Below are positions 1 through 5,851 of a DNA stretch of 9,886 nt, in pieces. The position numbers and the translations under genes are program-made. Below the pieces are notes generated by a model. The model saw nothing but the letters and a program-made list of their open reading frames with translations. It was not told the DNA's origin and made no database searches. Within the stretch, counting starts at the first letter, position 1. Every line of letters starts with the position of its first letter. The DNA comes from Actinomycetes bacterium (lineage in GTDB: Bacteria > Actinomycetota > Acidimicrobiia > Acidimicrobiales > RAAP-2), in contig JAJYMD010000310.1 of the NCBI GenBank assembly GCA_021787255.1, positions 1-9,886 of the forward strand, written 5' to 3'.

Positions 1-75
1 CGGCCCCGATCCAGTCCCCGTCCCCGTCCACGACGCTCCTCAGCCCGTGCCCTGTGCTCCATGTATCGCTGGTGC

Positions 76-110
76 TCCCAGCGCTCTCCACTTCCAACCA
101 TTTCGCACCA
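76..110 (-). promoter_or_regulatory. MraZ-type operator: four TGGNN boxes at 10-bp period
   Basis: Reading the minus strand, TGGTG (110-106), TGGTT (100-96), TGGAG (90-86) and TGGGA (80-76) are each separated by exactly five bases (CGAAA, GGAAG, AGCGC). Direct TGGGN repeats with 5-nt spacers are the published binding pattern of MraZ, the repressor that autoregulates the dcw cluster. Here TGG is invariant and the fourth base is relaxed. The boxes lie on one face of the helix and overlap the -10 box and expected transcription start. Chance repetition is possible but four in-phase copies at this location argue against it. Confidence 0.6.
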
Positions 111-138
111 CTCTACTCCCCAATCCGCCACCCGTCAA
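110..138 (-). promoter_or_regulatory. Sigma-70-type promoter reading off the left edge (candidate mraZ/dcw promoter)
   Basis: On the minus strand a TTGACG -35 box (138-133) is separated by exactly 17 bases from a TAGAGT -10 box (115-110). This is the best-formed promoter in the window. It faces left, away from the preceding gene run. The last bases of the -10 box run directly into the first of four TGGNN boxes, so a protein bound there would cover the start of transcription. The mraZ identity of the downstream gene is inferred from those boxes and from the nearby DUF3040 gene. The gene itself is not visible. Confidence 0.62.
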
Positions 139-307
139 CCATGCGGCCCACTTCCGAGCCACTCCGCATCCCCACGTGGGCAACGGCACAACGACATAGG
201 GCGCAGGGCGCACGGCGCAGCGCAGGGGCGCAGGGAAGGGGCGCAGACGAGAAGCAAGGTGGATCGAGGCAGCGCGCCGAGGGGAGGGACCTTCGAACGG
301 CAGGCCG

Positions 308-1015
308 TCAGGCGCGCACCACTTCCCATGAGGGCGGCTCTTCGAGGGCGTCGAGGAGGGCGTCGAGGAGGGCGTCGTGGCCCCACCCCCCGGCACCCAG
401 CTCCTCCAGGCCGACGGCGGCGTCCCGAAGAGCCTTCGAGAGCCCGAGCCGTGCCTCGGGCGCGACGCGCAGAATTTCGACGAGCAGCCGGGCGTCCCAC
501 CGGCGGTACGCGCAGCCGTGCACGAGCACGCCCTCGCGGCTGCGCCATTGGGCGAGACCGACGAGCTTGCGACCCCCCCAGGAGACCTCCCCGGGACCGA
601 CGCCGGCGAAGCACACCACGTCGCTCCCCGGCGCGGGAACCGACGCTCCACGATGGACGGCCAGCAGCTCGGATCCTCCTCCCCCGTGAGACGCGCGGAG
701 TGCCCGTGCCCACCATTCGCCCGCCACGAGCGCGCTGGCACGCGGCTCGGCAGACCAGAGCGGATCTGTGCGCGGCACCCACAGGTCGGCCCAGACCTGC
801 TCGCCGGGAAGGAGCAGGACCGCTCCCCCGCCGCTCCGCCGGCGCACGACCGTGACCCCGCGTCGCAGGGCGTGGTCGGCGTCGACGACGGAGATCGACT
901 GCGTGCTGCCGAGGACGACCGTGGGCTCGCCCACCTCGCGCAGGACGACACGTCGGCCTGCGGCGCGGAACGACTCCACGTCGAAGGCGGCAGGGGTCCG
1001 GAGAGCCCCCGGCAT
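308..1015 (-). CDS. BPL/LplA-fold lipoate-protein ligase or LipM-like octanoyltransferase
   Basis: The 235-residue product belongs to the biotin/lipoyl ligase superfamily, which attaches lipoyl or octanoyl groups to lipoyl domains of 2-oxoacid dehydrogenases and GcvH in the cytoplasm. The substrate-loop motif RRSGGGAV is at residues 59-66. The invariant lysine lies in GRKLVGLAQWR (Lys150). A Cys-Phe pair at 135-136, just before that lysine motif, matches the position of the catalytic Cys of LipM-type octanoyltransferases. It is shorter than bipartite LplA (about 340 residues) and lacks its C-terminal accessory domain, so LipM-like transferase or a stand-alone ligase are both possible. The ATG start is supported by AGGGG eight bases upstream. 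It is the last gene of the minus-strand run, 37 bases after the HNH gene, and is followed by the mraZ-type promoter. Confidence 0.8.
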   Translation of the reverse strand: MPGALRTPAAFDVESFRAAGRRVVLREVGEPTVVLGSTQSISVVDADHALRRGVTVVRRRSGGGAVLLLPGEQVWADLWVPRTDPLWSAEPRASALVAGEWWARALRASHGGGGSELLAVHRGASVPAPGSDVVCFAGVGPGEVSWGGRKLVGLAQWRSREGVLVHGCAYRRWDARLLVEILRVAPEARLGLSKALRDAAVGLEELGAGGWGHDALLDALLDALEEPPSWEVVRA

Positions 1016-1028
1016 GCTCGGAACCCCT

Positions 1029-1057
1029 GGCGTGCTCAGGCCCTGGGCGTGCTCAGG
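1029..1057. repeat. 12-bp direct repeat across the HNH gene end
   Basis: GGCGTGCTCAGG occurs at 1029-1040 and again at 1046-1057, 17 bases apart, and a diverged copy (GGCATGCTCGG) overlaps the next gene's start at 1011-1021. The second copy contains the stop codon of the HNH gene. It probably arose by local slippage in GC-rich DNA. No function is evident. Confidence 0.5.
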
Positions 1058-1559
1058 AGGCCGCCGCCAGGTACGGCTCCCACAGCGGGTCGATCTCGGC
1101 GAGATGGCGCAGCCGCCAGAGGTGCCCGTCGGGAGCCCAGGGCTTGAACGAGAGCGTCCAACCGATCTCGGAGAGCAGCTGATCGCCCTTCATCAGGTTG
1201 TCCCGCTTGCACGACGCCACGACGTTCGTCCACTCGTGCCGTCCCCCGCGGCTTCTCGGCACGACGTGGTCGATGGTGTCGGCAGCCTGTGCGCAGTACG
1301 CGCACACGCCACCGTCACGGCGCAGCACCGCACGCCTCGTGAGCGGCGGCGTACGTGCCCAACGGGGGATGCGCACCATTCGGGAGAGCCGCACGATCGC
1401 CGGCACCTCGACGCTCAGCTGCGCGGAGCGGAACACCCTTCCTTCGGGTCGGAACGCGACCGCCTCCGCGCGGCCGTCGAGCATCAGCACGACGGCGCGC
1501 CGGTCCGAGACCAGCGCCAGCGGCTCGTACGTCGCATTGAGCAGGAGGACCCGCTCCAT
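1053..1559 (-). CDS. HNH endonuclease family protein (HNH_5-like)
   Basis: The product has 168 residues. The N-terminus MERVLLLNATYEPL and the C-terminus ending in DPLWEPYL are typical of a small, widespread HNH family in actinobacteria. The core is at residues 86-124: CAYC (Cys86, Cys89), then TIDHVVPRSRGG with catalytic-type Asp97-His98, a conserved Trp-Thr-Asn at 110-112, and CKRDNLMKG at 117-125. In most relatives the last segment is C-x-x-C-N. Here the fourth zinc-ligand position is Asp120 instead of Cys, while Cys117 and Asn121 are kept. The family cleaves DNA or is assumed to; the physiological role is unknown. The ATG follows the upstream gene's stop by 11 bases. GGGAG lies only one base before it, so translation may depend on coupling. 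Confidence 0.85.
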   Translation of the reverse strand: MERVLLLNATYEPLALVSDRRAVVLMLDGRAEAVAFRPEGRVFRSAQLSVEVPAIVRLSRMVRIPRWARTPPLTRRAVLRRDGGVCAYCAQAADTIDHVVPRSRGGRHEWTNVVASCKRDNLMKGDQLLSEIGWTLSFKPWAPDGHLWRLRHLAEIDPLWEPYLAAAS

Positions 1560-1570
1560 GCTCCCGAAGG

Positions 1571-1846
1571 CTACCGGAGCGCGCGAGGAGGGCGACGCCA
1601 CCGCTCCTTGCACCAGACGAGGAACTCGACGACGTCGTCGGGCTCGGGAGTCGCGTCGCCATCGCCTCCGTACGCGGTCTCCATGCGAAACCGCCAGTAG
1701 TCCGCGTCGGGCCATGGGCACGGCGGCCAGCGCGACCACCAGCGCGAAGGTGCCATGCGCACGCCCGCGACCAACGCGACCGGCCACAGCCCGGGCCGGG
1801 AAGCCACCGCCCGGAGCACCATTCCGGCGGCCCTGCGCCTGCTCAC
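1571..1846 (-). CDS. Small conserved-looking protein of unknown function, 91 aa
   Basis: I do not recognise a named domain. The N-terminal half is basic and hydrophobic (VSRRRAAGMVLRAVASRPG, then a W/P-rich stretch RWWSRWPPCPWP). The C-terminal half is acidic and contains DADYWRFRMETAYGGDG followed by TPEPDDVVEFLVWCKER. That second part looks like a genuine compact domain rather than random high-GC translation, with clustered aromatics and a helix-like end. The GTG start is chosen because GAGGGG lies seven bases upstream and the GTG overlaps the kinase stop as GTGA. A shorter version from ATG at 1822 would have 83 residues. The position between the kinase and HNH genes and the tight spacing indicate cotranscription. 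Confidence 0.65.
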   Translation of the reverse strand: MSRRRAAGMVLRAVASRPGLWPVALVAGVRMAPSRWWSRWPPCPWPDADYWRFRMETAYGGDGDATPEPDDVVEFLVWCKERWRRPPRALR

Positions 1847-2847
1847 CTCGTGTCCCCTCGCTGCCCGCCCCGGTCCCGACCCGGCCCGGCCCCGGCCGGA
1901 GCAGGTCGCGCGCCGGGCCAGGTCGCGCCTGGCCAGGTCGCGCCCCGCCCGAGCCCGCGGAACCCGACCGCTCCGGCCCCGACGAGAGGACCGTCTGCAC
2001 CGAGCCCGCCGGGCACGACCCTCGCGTGCGCGACGAAGTCCAGCCGCGCCCGTGCGGACAGCTCCGCCTGCGCCGCATCGAAGAACGGCGCGCCGAAGCC
2101 GAGCGCGACCGACCCGGAGACGACTGCAAGGTCGAGGTCCACGAGCGCGGCCACCGATGCGATCGCGCGCCCGACGAGCGTCCCCGCCCGCTCGACGACG
2201 TCGGGGGGTGCCTCTGCGGGCGCACGCCCGGTGGCCGCCTCGATCGCCGTGCCCGACGCCTCCGCCTCCAGGCAGCCGCGGCCGCCGCACGCGCACCTGC
2301 GCCCGTCGGGCACCACGACCACGTGGCCGACGTGCCCCGCGTTGCCGAGCCGCCCGTCGAGAAGCTTCCCGTCCGCCACGAGGCCACCGCCGACGCCCGT
2401 CGAGACCACCATCGCGAGGTAGTTGTCGCGTCCGCGGGCACTCCCGTACCTGCCCTCTGCGACTGCGAGCGCCTTCGCGTCGTTGTCGACGAAGGTCGGG
2501 AGCCCCGTCAGCGCCTGGAGCCGGCTGCGCAGGGGGAAGCCTCGCCAGGCTGGGATGTTGAGCGGCGAGACGGCGTCGCCCTCGTCGCGCATCGGCCCGC
2601 CACAGCCCACTCCGCACGCCAGGGCGCCCGCGGCGAGAGGGTCGTCGAGCACCTCGCGCACGAGCGAGCTGACCGCCGTCCACAGCGTCTCGGCGTCCGC
2701 CGCCGAGGGGGTCGGCACCTGCGCCGCGTCGAGCACCCGGCCGTCGGACCCGACCACCCCTGCCCGGAGCTTGGTCCCGCCGATGTCGACGGCCAGGACG
2801 TGCCCGGCGCTCAGCGGTCGCGCCGGAAGAGGTGCGTGCGCAACCAC
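1843..2847 (-). CDS. ROK-family sugar kinase (glucokinase-like)
   Basis: The product probably phosphorylates glucose or a related hexose in the cytoplasm with ATP (or polyphosphate). The phosphate-binding motif is VDIGGTK at residues 20-26 and the catalytic base lies in DND at 121-123. The ROK zinc signature is GNAGHVGH with His175, followed by CACGGRGCLE with Cys185, Cys187 and Cys192. In most ROK kinases the motif is GExGH and the Glu contacts the sugar; here it is His172. No DNA-binding domain precedes the kinase, so this is an enzyme, not a ROK repressor. The C-terminus carries a low-complexity tail with GATWPGATWPGA. The start is uncertain: GTG 2847 is used, overlapping the DUF3040 gene by 37 bases; a CTG at 2814 overlapping the upstream stop (CTGA) would fit the family N-terminus better. 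Confidence 0.88.
   Translation of the reverse strand: MVAHAPLPARPLSAGHVLAVDIGGTKLRAGVVGSDGRVLDAAQVPTPSAADAETLWTAVSSLVREVLDDPLAAGALACGVGCGGPMRDEGDAVSPLNIPAWRGFPLRSRLQALTGLPTFVDNDAKALAVAEGRYGSARGRDNYLAMVVSTGVGGGLVADGKLLDGRLGNAGHVGHVVVVPDGRRCACGGRGCLEAEASGTAIEAATGRAPAEAPPDVVERAGTLVGRAIASVAALVDLDLAVVSGSVALGFGAPFFDAAQAELSARARLDFVAHARVVPGGLGADGPLVGAGAVGFRGLGRGATWPGATWPGARPAPAGAGPGRDRGGQRGDTR
1900..1948. repeat. Tandem CAGGTCGCGC repeat in the 3' end of the ROK kinase gene
   Basis: Three copies of CAGGTCGCGC are separated by short GC spacers (CGCCGGGC, then CTGGC). They encode the GATWPGATWPGARP stretch in the kinase tail. The repeat explains the extended, low-complexity C-terminus and looks like slippage expansion after the last conserved ROK segment (DGPLVGAGAVGF). 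Confidence 0.6.
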
Positions 2848-3200
2848 TCCCGGGTACCGTCGAAGGCGTGCTCGATGCCGGCCTGCTGCTCTCCAGAGCG
2901 GCGCGCCCTCGTGAGATCGTGCCAGCTGGCCTTGCCCAGGCGCCGCAGGTTCTTCTCGAGCACGACCGCCGATCCGAACATCAGCGCGACACCGACGAGC
3001 CCGAGGACGACCGACTGGGAGTAGAAGACGACGAGCACGGCGAGCCCTGCGAGGAACCCCAGCACGGCCAGCCTGCACTTGCGCCCGGCGTGCTGGTCCA
3101 CCGTCCTGGTCCGCACCCGCTCCGCAAAGCGCGGATCGTGACGCATGAGCGACTCTTCGAGCTCGGCCAGGATGCGCTGCTCGTGCTCAGAAAGCGGCAC
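2811..3200 (-). CDS. DUF3040 membrane protein
   Basis: The 129-residue product starts MPLSEHEQRILAELEESL, the hallmark N-terminus of DUF3040 proteins. That segment is an acidic cytoplasmic helix containing one DPRFAERVR element. Two adjacent hydrophobic segments follow (about residues 45-60 and 63-80), and the tail is basic and soluble (LRRLGKASWHDLTRARR). The molecular function of DUF3040 is unknown. In mycobacteria and other actinobacteria a DUF3040 gene is found close to mraZ and the division cluster, in line with the mraZ-type promoter at the left end of this window. GTG 3200 is chosen as start because GAGGGGG lies seven bases upstream. An ATG at 3221 would add seven residues that are not family-like. 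Confidence 0.87.
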   Translation of the reverse strand: MPLSEHEQRILAELEESLMRHDPRFAERVRTRTVDQHAGRKCRLAVLGFLAGLAVLVVFYSQSVVLGLVGVALMFGSAVVLEKNLRRLGKASWHDLTRARRSGEQQAGIEHAFDGTREWLRTHLFRRDR

Positions 3201-3366
3201 CGCTGCGCCCCCCCTCGACATCGCCCGCCGGCGACCCCACCCGGGTCCGGTCGCCCTGCGCCGTCCCCTTGACCTGCATCCCCTTGCCAGGCAGCCTCTG
3301 CAGCCCCTGCACGGTGAAGGACCTCCTCGCCCGTCCGCACGGTACGTCCGTGGTCACCACGACCAT
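3187..3366 (-). CDS. Doubtful small reading frame, 59 aa
   Basis: An ATG-started frame begins MVVVTTDVPCGRARRSF and ends inside the start of the DUF3040 gene. The first residues faintly recall the N-terminus of YbjQ-type proteins, but the rest shows no family and is mostly basic/glycine-rich. There is no good ribosome binding site. It could be a real leader gene, a decayed remnant, or simply leader sequence of the DUF3040 run. Confidence 0.2.
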   Translation of the reverse strand: MVVVTTDVPCGRARRSFTVQGLQRLPGKGMQVKGTAQGDRTRVGSPAGDVEGGRSGAAF

Positions 3367-3556
3367 GATCGCGCGAGCACTTCTTCGATTCCAGAGTCTA
3401 CGGCGCCGGGATCCATACGGCATGGCGGGACGCGGCATGGGAGGACCGCGGCCGGTCAGCCGCCGGCGCCGACCAGTCCGTGGCGTTTGCCGGCAACGGA
3501 TCCGCTCGCGATCCCACGGCGCCGACCGCGTCACCGCGTCGCCGGGTGGCTGCTCC
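3222..3556. other. Spacer between msrA and the DUF3040 gene run
   Basis: No convincing gene is seen. Apart from the doubtful small frame, the minus strand shows a TAGACT box (3401-3396) that could be a -10 element for the DUF3040 run, with no good -35 box (ATGCCG at 17 bases). There are several GC-rich short repeats, for example tandem GACGCGGT units just after the msrA stop and repeated GGTCGGCGCC segments. No stem followed by a T-run was found, so an msrA terminator cannot be named. Confidence 0.4.
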
Positions 3557-4219
3557 TCACCCGAGCACGCCGACCGGGCACACGACACCGGTTCCCCCCA
3601 GGCCGCAGTAGCCGTCCGGGTTGGCCGCGAGGTACTGCTGGTGGTACCCCTCCGCGTAGTAGAAGGGGCCCGCGCGCTCGATCTCCGTCGTGATCGGGCC
3701 GAAGCCTGCGGCGGTCAGCCGCTCCTCGTACCTCGCCTTCGTCGCGTGCGCCGCGGCGAGCTGCTCGTCCGACGTCGGATAGAGCCCAGAGCGGTACTGG
3801 GTCCCGATGTCGTTGCCCTGGCGCATGCCCTGGGTCGGGTCGTGCCCTTCGAAGAAGACCGCGAGGAGCTCCTCGTAGGAGACCTTCGAGGGGAAGAACA
3901 CGCAGAGAACCGCCTCGGCGTGACCCGTGAGCCCCGTGCACACCTCCTCGTAGGTGGGGTTCGGGGTGAACCCGCCCGTGTAGCCGACCGCGGTCGTGGC
4001 CACGCCGCCGAGCCTCCAGAACGTGCGCTCGGCGCCCCAGAAGCAGCCCATGGCGAAGATCGCCCGTTCGGTCCCCTCGGGGAAGGGCGGCACGAGCGGC
4101 GCCTTCAGGACGAGGTGGCGATCGGGGACGGGCACGGGTGTCGGGCGTCCCGGGAGCGCGCGTCCCATCTCCACCATCTCGACCTTCGTCCGCCACCTCT
4201 CGCTGCCGAAGATGCCCAC
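3557..4219 (-). CDS. msrA: Peptide-methionine (S)-S-oxide reductase MsrA
   Basis: MsrA reduces the S-epimer of methionine sulfoxide in proteins and free methionine, repairing oxidative damage in the cytoplasm. The catalytic motif is GCFWG at residues 58-62, with nucleophile Cys59. Further family segments are [44 protein letters not shown] and AEGYHQQYL. Two C-terminal cysteines, Cys205 and Cys214 in [12 protein letters not shown], are the expected resolving residues. The length of 220 is normal for the long actinobacterial form, whose N-terminal [12 protein letters not shown] segment is present. The GTG at 4219 is chosen because AGGAGG lies five bases upstream. An ATG at 4255 would add 12 residues across that binding site. 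It is divergent from egtB. Confidence 0.95.
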   Translation of the reverse strand: MGIFGSERWRTKVEMVEMGRALPGRPTPVPVPDRHLVLKAPLVPPFPEGTERAIFAMGCFWGAERTFWRLGGVATTAVGYTGGFTPNPTYEEVCTGLTGHAEAVLCVFFPSKVSYEELLAVFFEGHDPTQGMRQGNDIGTQYRSGLYPTSDEQLAAAHATKARYEERLTAAGFGPITTEIERAGPFYYAEGYHQQYLAANPDGYCGLGGTGVVCPVGVLG

Positions 4220-4259
4220 GGCGCCCTCCTCCACTCGGTCCCGGTCGTCCTCCACTCCG

Positions 4260-4273
4260 TCCGTACGTACGGA
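4260..4273. promoter_or_regulatory. 14-bp perfect palindrome, candidate operator for msrA
   Basis: TCCGTACGTACGGA is its own reverse complement. It sits directly downstream of the TAGCGT -10-like box of msrA, where the transcription start would fall, and 40 bases before the GTG start. That is a typical place for a dimeric repressor. The protein that binds it is unknown, and the -10 assignment is weak because no -35 box accompanies it. Confidence 0.42.
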
Positions 4274-4290
4274 ACGCTACCGAGATCCAC

Positions 4291-4322
4291 GGTGGCGCCG
4301 ATCGGCTGGTGGCGCCGACCGG
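4291..4322. repeat. Two 15-bp direct repeats in the msrA/egtB gap
   Basis: GGTGGCGCCGATCGG (4291-4305) and GGTGGCGCCGACCGG (4308-4322) differ at one base and are offset by 17 bases. Each contains the palindrome GGCGCC. They lie upstream of the msrA -10-like box, and could be activator or repressor half-sites serving either gene. A chance GC-rich duplication is the alternative. Confidence 0.45.
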
Positions 4323-4497
4323 CGGGTGCCGCCGCGGCGGGCCTCGGGCCTCCGGCTCGGCACGCGGCACCCCGAGGCACGAAAGCGCGGACGAGCGGAT
4401 TACGTTGGGACCTCAGGGTCGCCGAGTCGGGGACCGCCGGGCGAGGGCGGTTCGTCGCGGAGCGGCGGTCGCCGGCTTGCGAAGGACGGAGCGCACG

Positions 4498-5850
4498 GTG
4501 AGCGAAGCAGGCTCGGAGAGGATCCCACGACCATCCGGCGGGCGCGCCGCGCGCCTTGCGCAGGCCTACGGGACCGTGCGCCGGACGACCGAGGAGCTCG
4601 CAGCGCCGCTCACCGCAGAGGACCAGACGGTGCAGTCGATGCCCGACGCCAGCCCGACGAAGTGGCACCGCGGCCACACGACGTGGTTCTTCGAGACGTT
4701 CCTGCTGATGCCGGAGCTGCCCGGCTACCACCGGCGCGACCCGATCTACGGCTACATCTTCAACTCGTACTACGAAGCGGCCGGCCCGAGGCACCCGCGG
4801 CCGGAGAGGGGCGTGCTGTCGAGACCCGGCGTCGAAGAGGTGGCCAGGTACCGGCGCCACGTCGACGAGGCGATGAGGGACCTCCTCGCCCTCCCGCTCA
4901 CCGCAGAGACGCTCGACCTGGTGGAGCTGGGCATCCACCACGAGCAGCAGCACCAGGAGCTCCTGCTCATGGACATCAAGCACGTCCTGTCGAAGAACCC
5001 GATGCGCCCTGCGTACCGCGAGGCTCACGAGCACGTCGGGCGCGACGGGCAGGCGGGTGCCCGGAAGCAGGCGGGCGGCCGGCAGGCGGACGATCGCCAG
5101 GCGGACGATCGCCAGGCGGGCGGCCGGAAGGTCGAGTGGATCGAGCACCCCGGAGGCGCCGTCGAGCTGGGCCACGGCGGCCGGGGGTTCTCCTTCGACA
5201 ACGAGTCGCCTCGCCACACGGTCCAGCTCGTCCCGTTCGCGATCGCCGACCGGCCGGTGACCTGCGGCGAGTGGCTGGAGTTCGTCGACGACGGCGGCTA
5301 CCGACGCCCAGAGCTCTGGCTGTCGGAGGGCTGGGCGACGGTCCAGGAGCGACGCTGGGAGGCGCCGCTCTACTGGGAGGTCGACGACGACGACGTGTCC
5401 GCCTCCAGCCTCTTCACGCTCGAGGGGCAGCGGCCCGTCGACCCGACGGAGCCGGTGGTCCACGTGAGCTACTTCGAAGCCGACGCCTTCGCTCGCTGGG
5501 CCGGGGCGCGCCTGCCGACGGAGTCCGAATGGGAGACGGCCGCTCAGGCGACCGGCGCCACAGGGCCCGAGGACGCACCATTCGACCTGCACCCTCGCGC
5601 GCCGGCCGGGGCAGGCTACTTCGGCGCGGTCTGGCAGTGGACCTCGAGTGCCTACAGCCCCTACCCGGGCTTCCGGCCTGCAGCCGGTGCCGTCGGGGAG
5701 TACAACGGCAAGTTCATGGTCAACCAGCAGGTGCTGCGCGGCAGCGCGTGCGTCACGCCGGCGGGTCACGCACGCGCCACCTACCGGAACTTCTTCCCGG
5801 CGTCGGCCCGCTGGGCGTTCAGCGGGCTCCGGCTGGCACGGGACCTGTGA
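4498..5850 (+). CDS. egtB: Ergothioneine biosynthesis sulfoxide synthase EgtB
   Basis: EgtB is a non-heme iron enzyme that uses O2 to join hercynine to the sulfur of gamma-glutamylcysteine or cysteine. The N-terminal DinB-like domain (about 18-165) has KWHRGHTTWFFETF at 56-68 and HHEQQHQELLLMD at 147-159, which supply the three iron-binding histidines (from 57/60, 148 and 152). The C-terminal FGE-sulfatase-type domain (about 213-448) includes WIEHPGG, FDNESPRH, RLPTESEWE, WQWTSSAYSPYPGF (379-392) and the ending YRNFFPASARWAFSGLRLA. Its 450 residues fit the family. Residues 181-211 form a hydrophilic repeat-rich insert in the interdomain linker. The GTG start is supported by GGAG six bases upstream. 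egtD follows one base after the stop. With no EgtC nearby, the thiol substrate cannot be assigned from context. Confidence 0.95.
   Translation: MSEAGSERIPRPSGGRAARLAQAYGTVRRTTEELAAPLTAEDQTVQSMPDASPTKWHRGHTTWFFETFLLMPELPGYHRRDPIYGYIFNSYYEAAGPRHPRPERGVLSRPGVEEVARYRRHVDEAMRDLLALPLTAETLDLVELGIHHEQQHQELLLMDIKHVLSKNPMRPAYREAHEHVGRDGQAGARKQAGGRQADDRQADDRQAGGRKVEWIEHPGGAVELGHGGRGFSFDNESPRHTVQLVPFAIADRPVTCGEWLEFVDDGGYRRPELWLSEGWATVQERRWEAPLYWEVDDDDVSASSLFTLEGQRPVDPTEPVVHVSYFEADAFARWAGARLPTESEWETAAQATGATGPEDAPFDLHPRAPAGAGYFGAVWQWTSSAYSPYPGFRPAAGAVGEYNGKFMVNQQVLRGSACVTPAGHARATYRNFFPASARWAFSGLRLARDL
5049..5130. repeat. In-frame tandem repeat in the EgtB linker
   Basis: The 15-bp unit CAGGCGGACGATCGC occurs twice in tandem (5083-5112) and is bracketed by CAGGCGGG/GCGGGCGGCCGG-type copies. 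It encodes QADDRQADDR within an extended QAGGR/QADDR stretch. It keeps the reading frame and lies between the two folded domains, so it probably lengthens a flexible linker. Slippage expansion is the simplest origin. Confidence 0.65.
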
Positions 5851-5851
5851 C

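Larger units (their letters stand above)
1..307. other. Intergenic region and start of a neighbouring leader
   Basis: No coding sequence is supported here. From right to left it holds a short stem (ACGG/CCGT at 297-308) that touches the stop of the lipoate-ligase-type gene, a degenerate GC-rich stretch with five GGCGCA-like units at about 199-246, and then a promoter with direct repeats at 76-138, entered separately. Downstream of that promoter on the minus strand lies a GAGGAG sequence four bases before a GTG at 31-29, which opens a frame reading VDGDGDWIGA to the edge. These ten residues do not resemble the usual MraZ N-terminus, so 1-75 may equally be 5' untranslated leader. No T-rich terminator tail was seen. 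Confidence 0.55.
4220..4497. other. Divergent msrA/egtB regulatory region
   Basis: This 278-bp gap separates the starts of msrA (minus) and egtB (plus) and must hold both promoters. A 14-bp palindrome, a candidate msrA -10 box (TAGCGT on the minus strand, 4279-4274) and two 15-bp direct repeats are in its left third. For egtB a TACGTT box near 4401 is the only -10-like element, without a recognisable -35. GGAG (4488-4491) six bases before GTG 4498 is the egtB ribosome binding site. Confidence 0.5.

Noticed and set aside
199..246. Clustered GGCGCA units between the lipoate-ligase-type gene and the mraZ-type promoter
   Set aside because: Spacing is irregular and the units are short and simple in such GC-rich sequence, so no binding-site array is supported.
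285..305. TTCGAAC, resembling a tRNA T-loop
   Set aside because: The flanking bases do not form the 5-bp T-stem and no acceptor or anticodon arms can be drawn around it.
40..1147. Long open frames on both strands over the lipoate-ligase-type gene and the left intergenic region
   Set aside because: They are arginine/serine/proline-rich translations typical of overlapping frames in very GC-rich DNA. The minus-strand gene at 308-1015 has clear family motifs and explains the region.
1198..3024. Plus-strand 608-residue open frame opposite the HNH, small protein and ROK kinase genes
   Set aside because: No recognisable domain. It crosses three recognisable minus-strand coding regions and has the composition of an antisense shadow.
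3187..3366. YbjQ-like remnant upstream of DUF3040
   Set aside because: Similarity is limited to about ten N-terminal residues and the remainder does not continue in any frame I could follow. It is kept only as a doubtful small frame.
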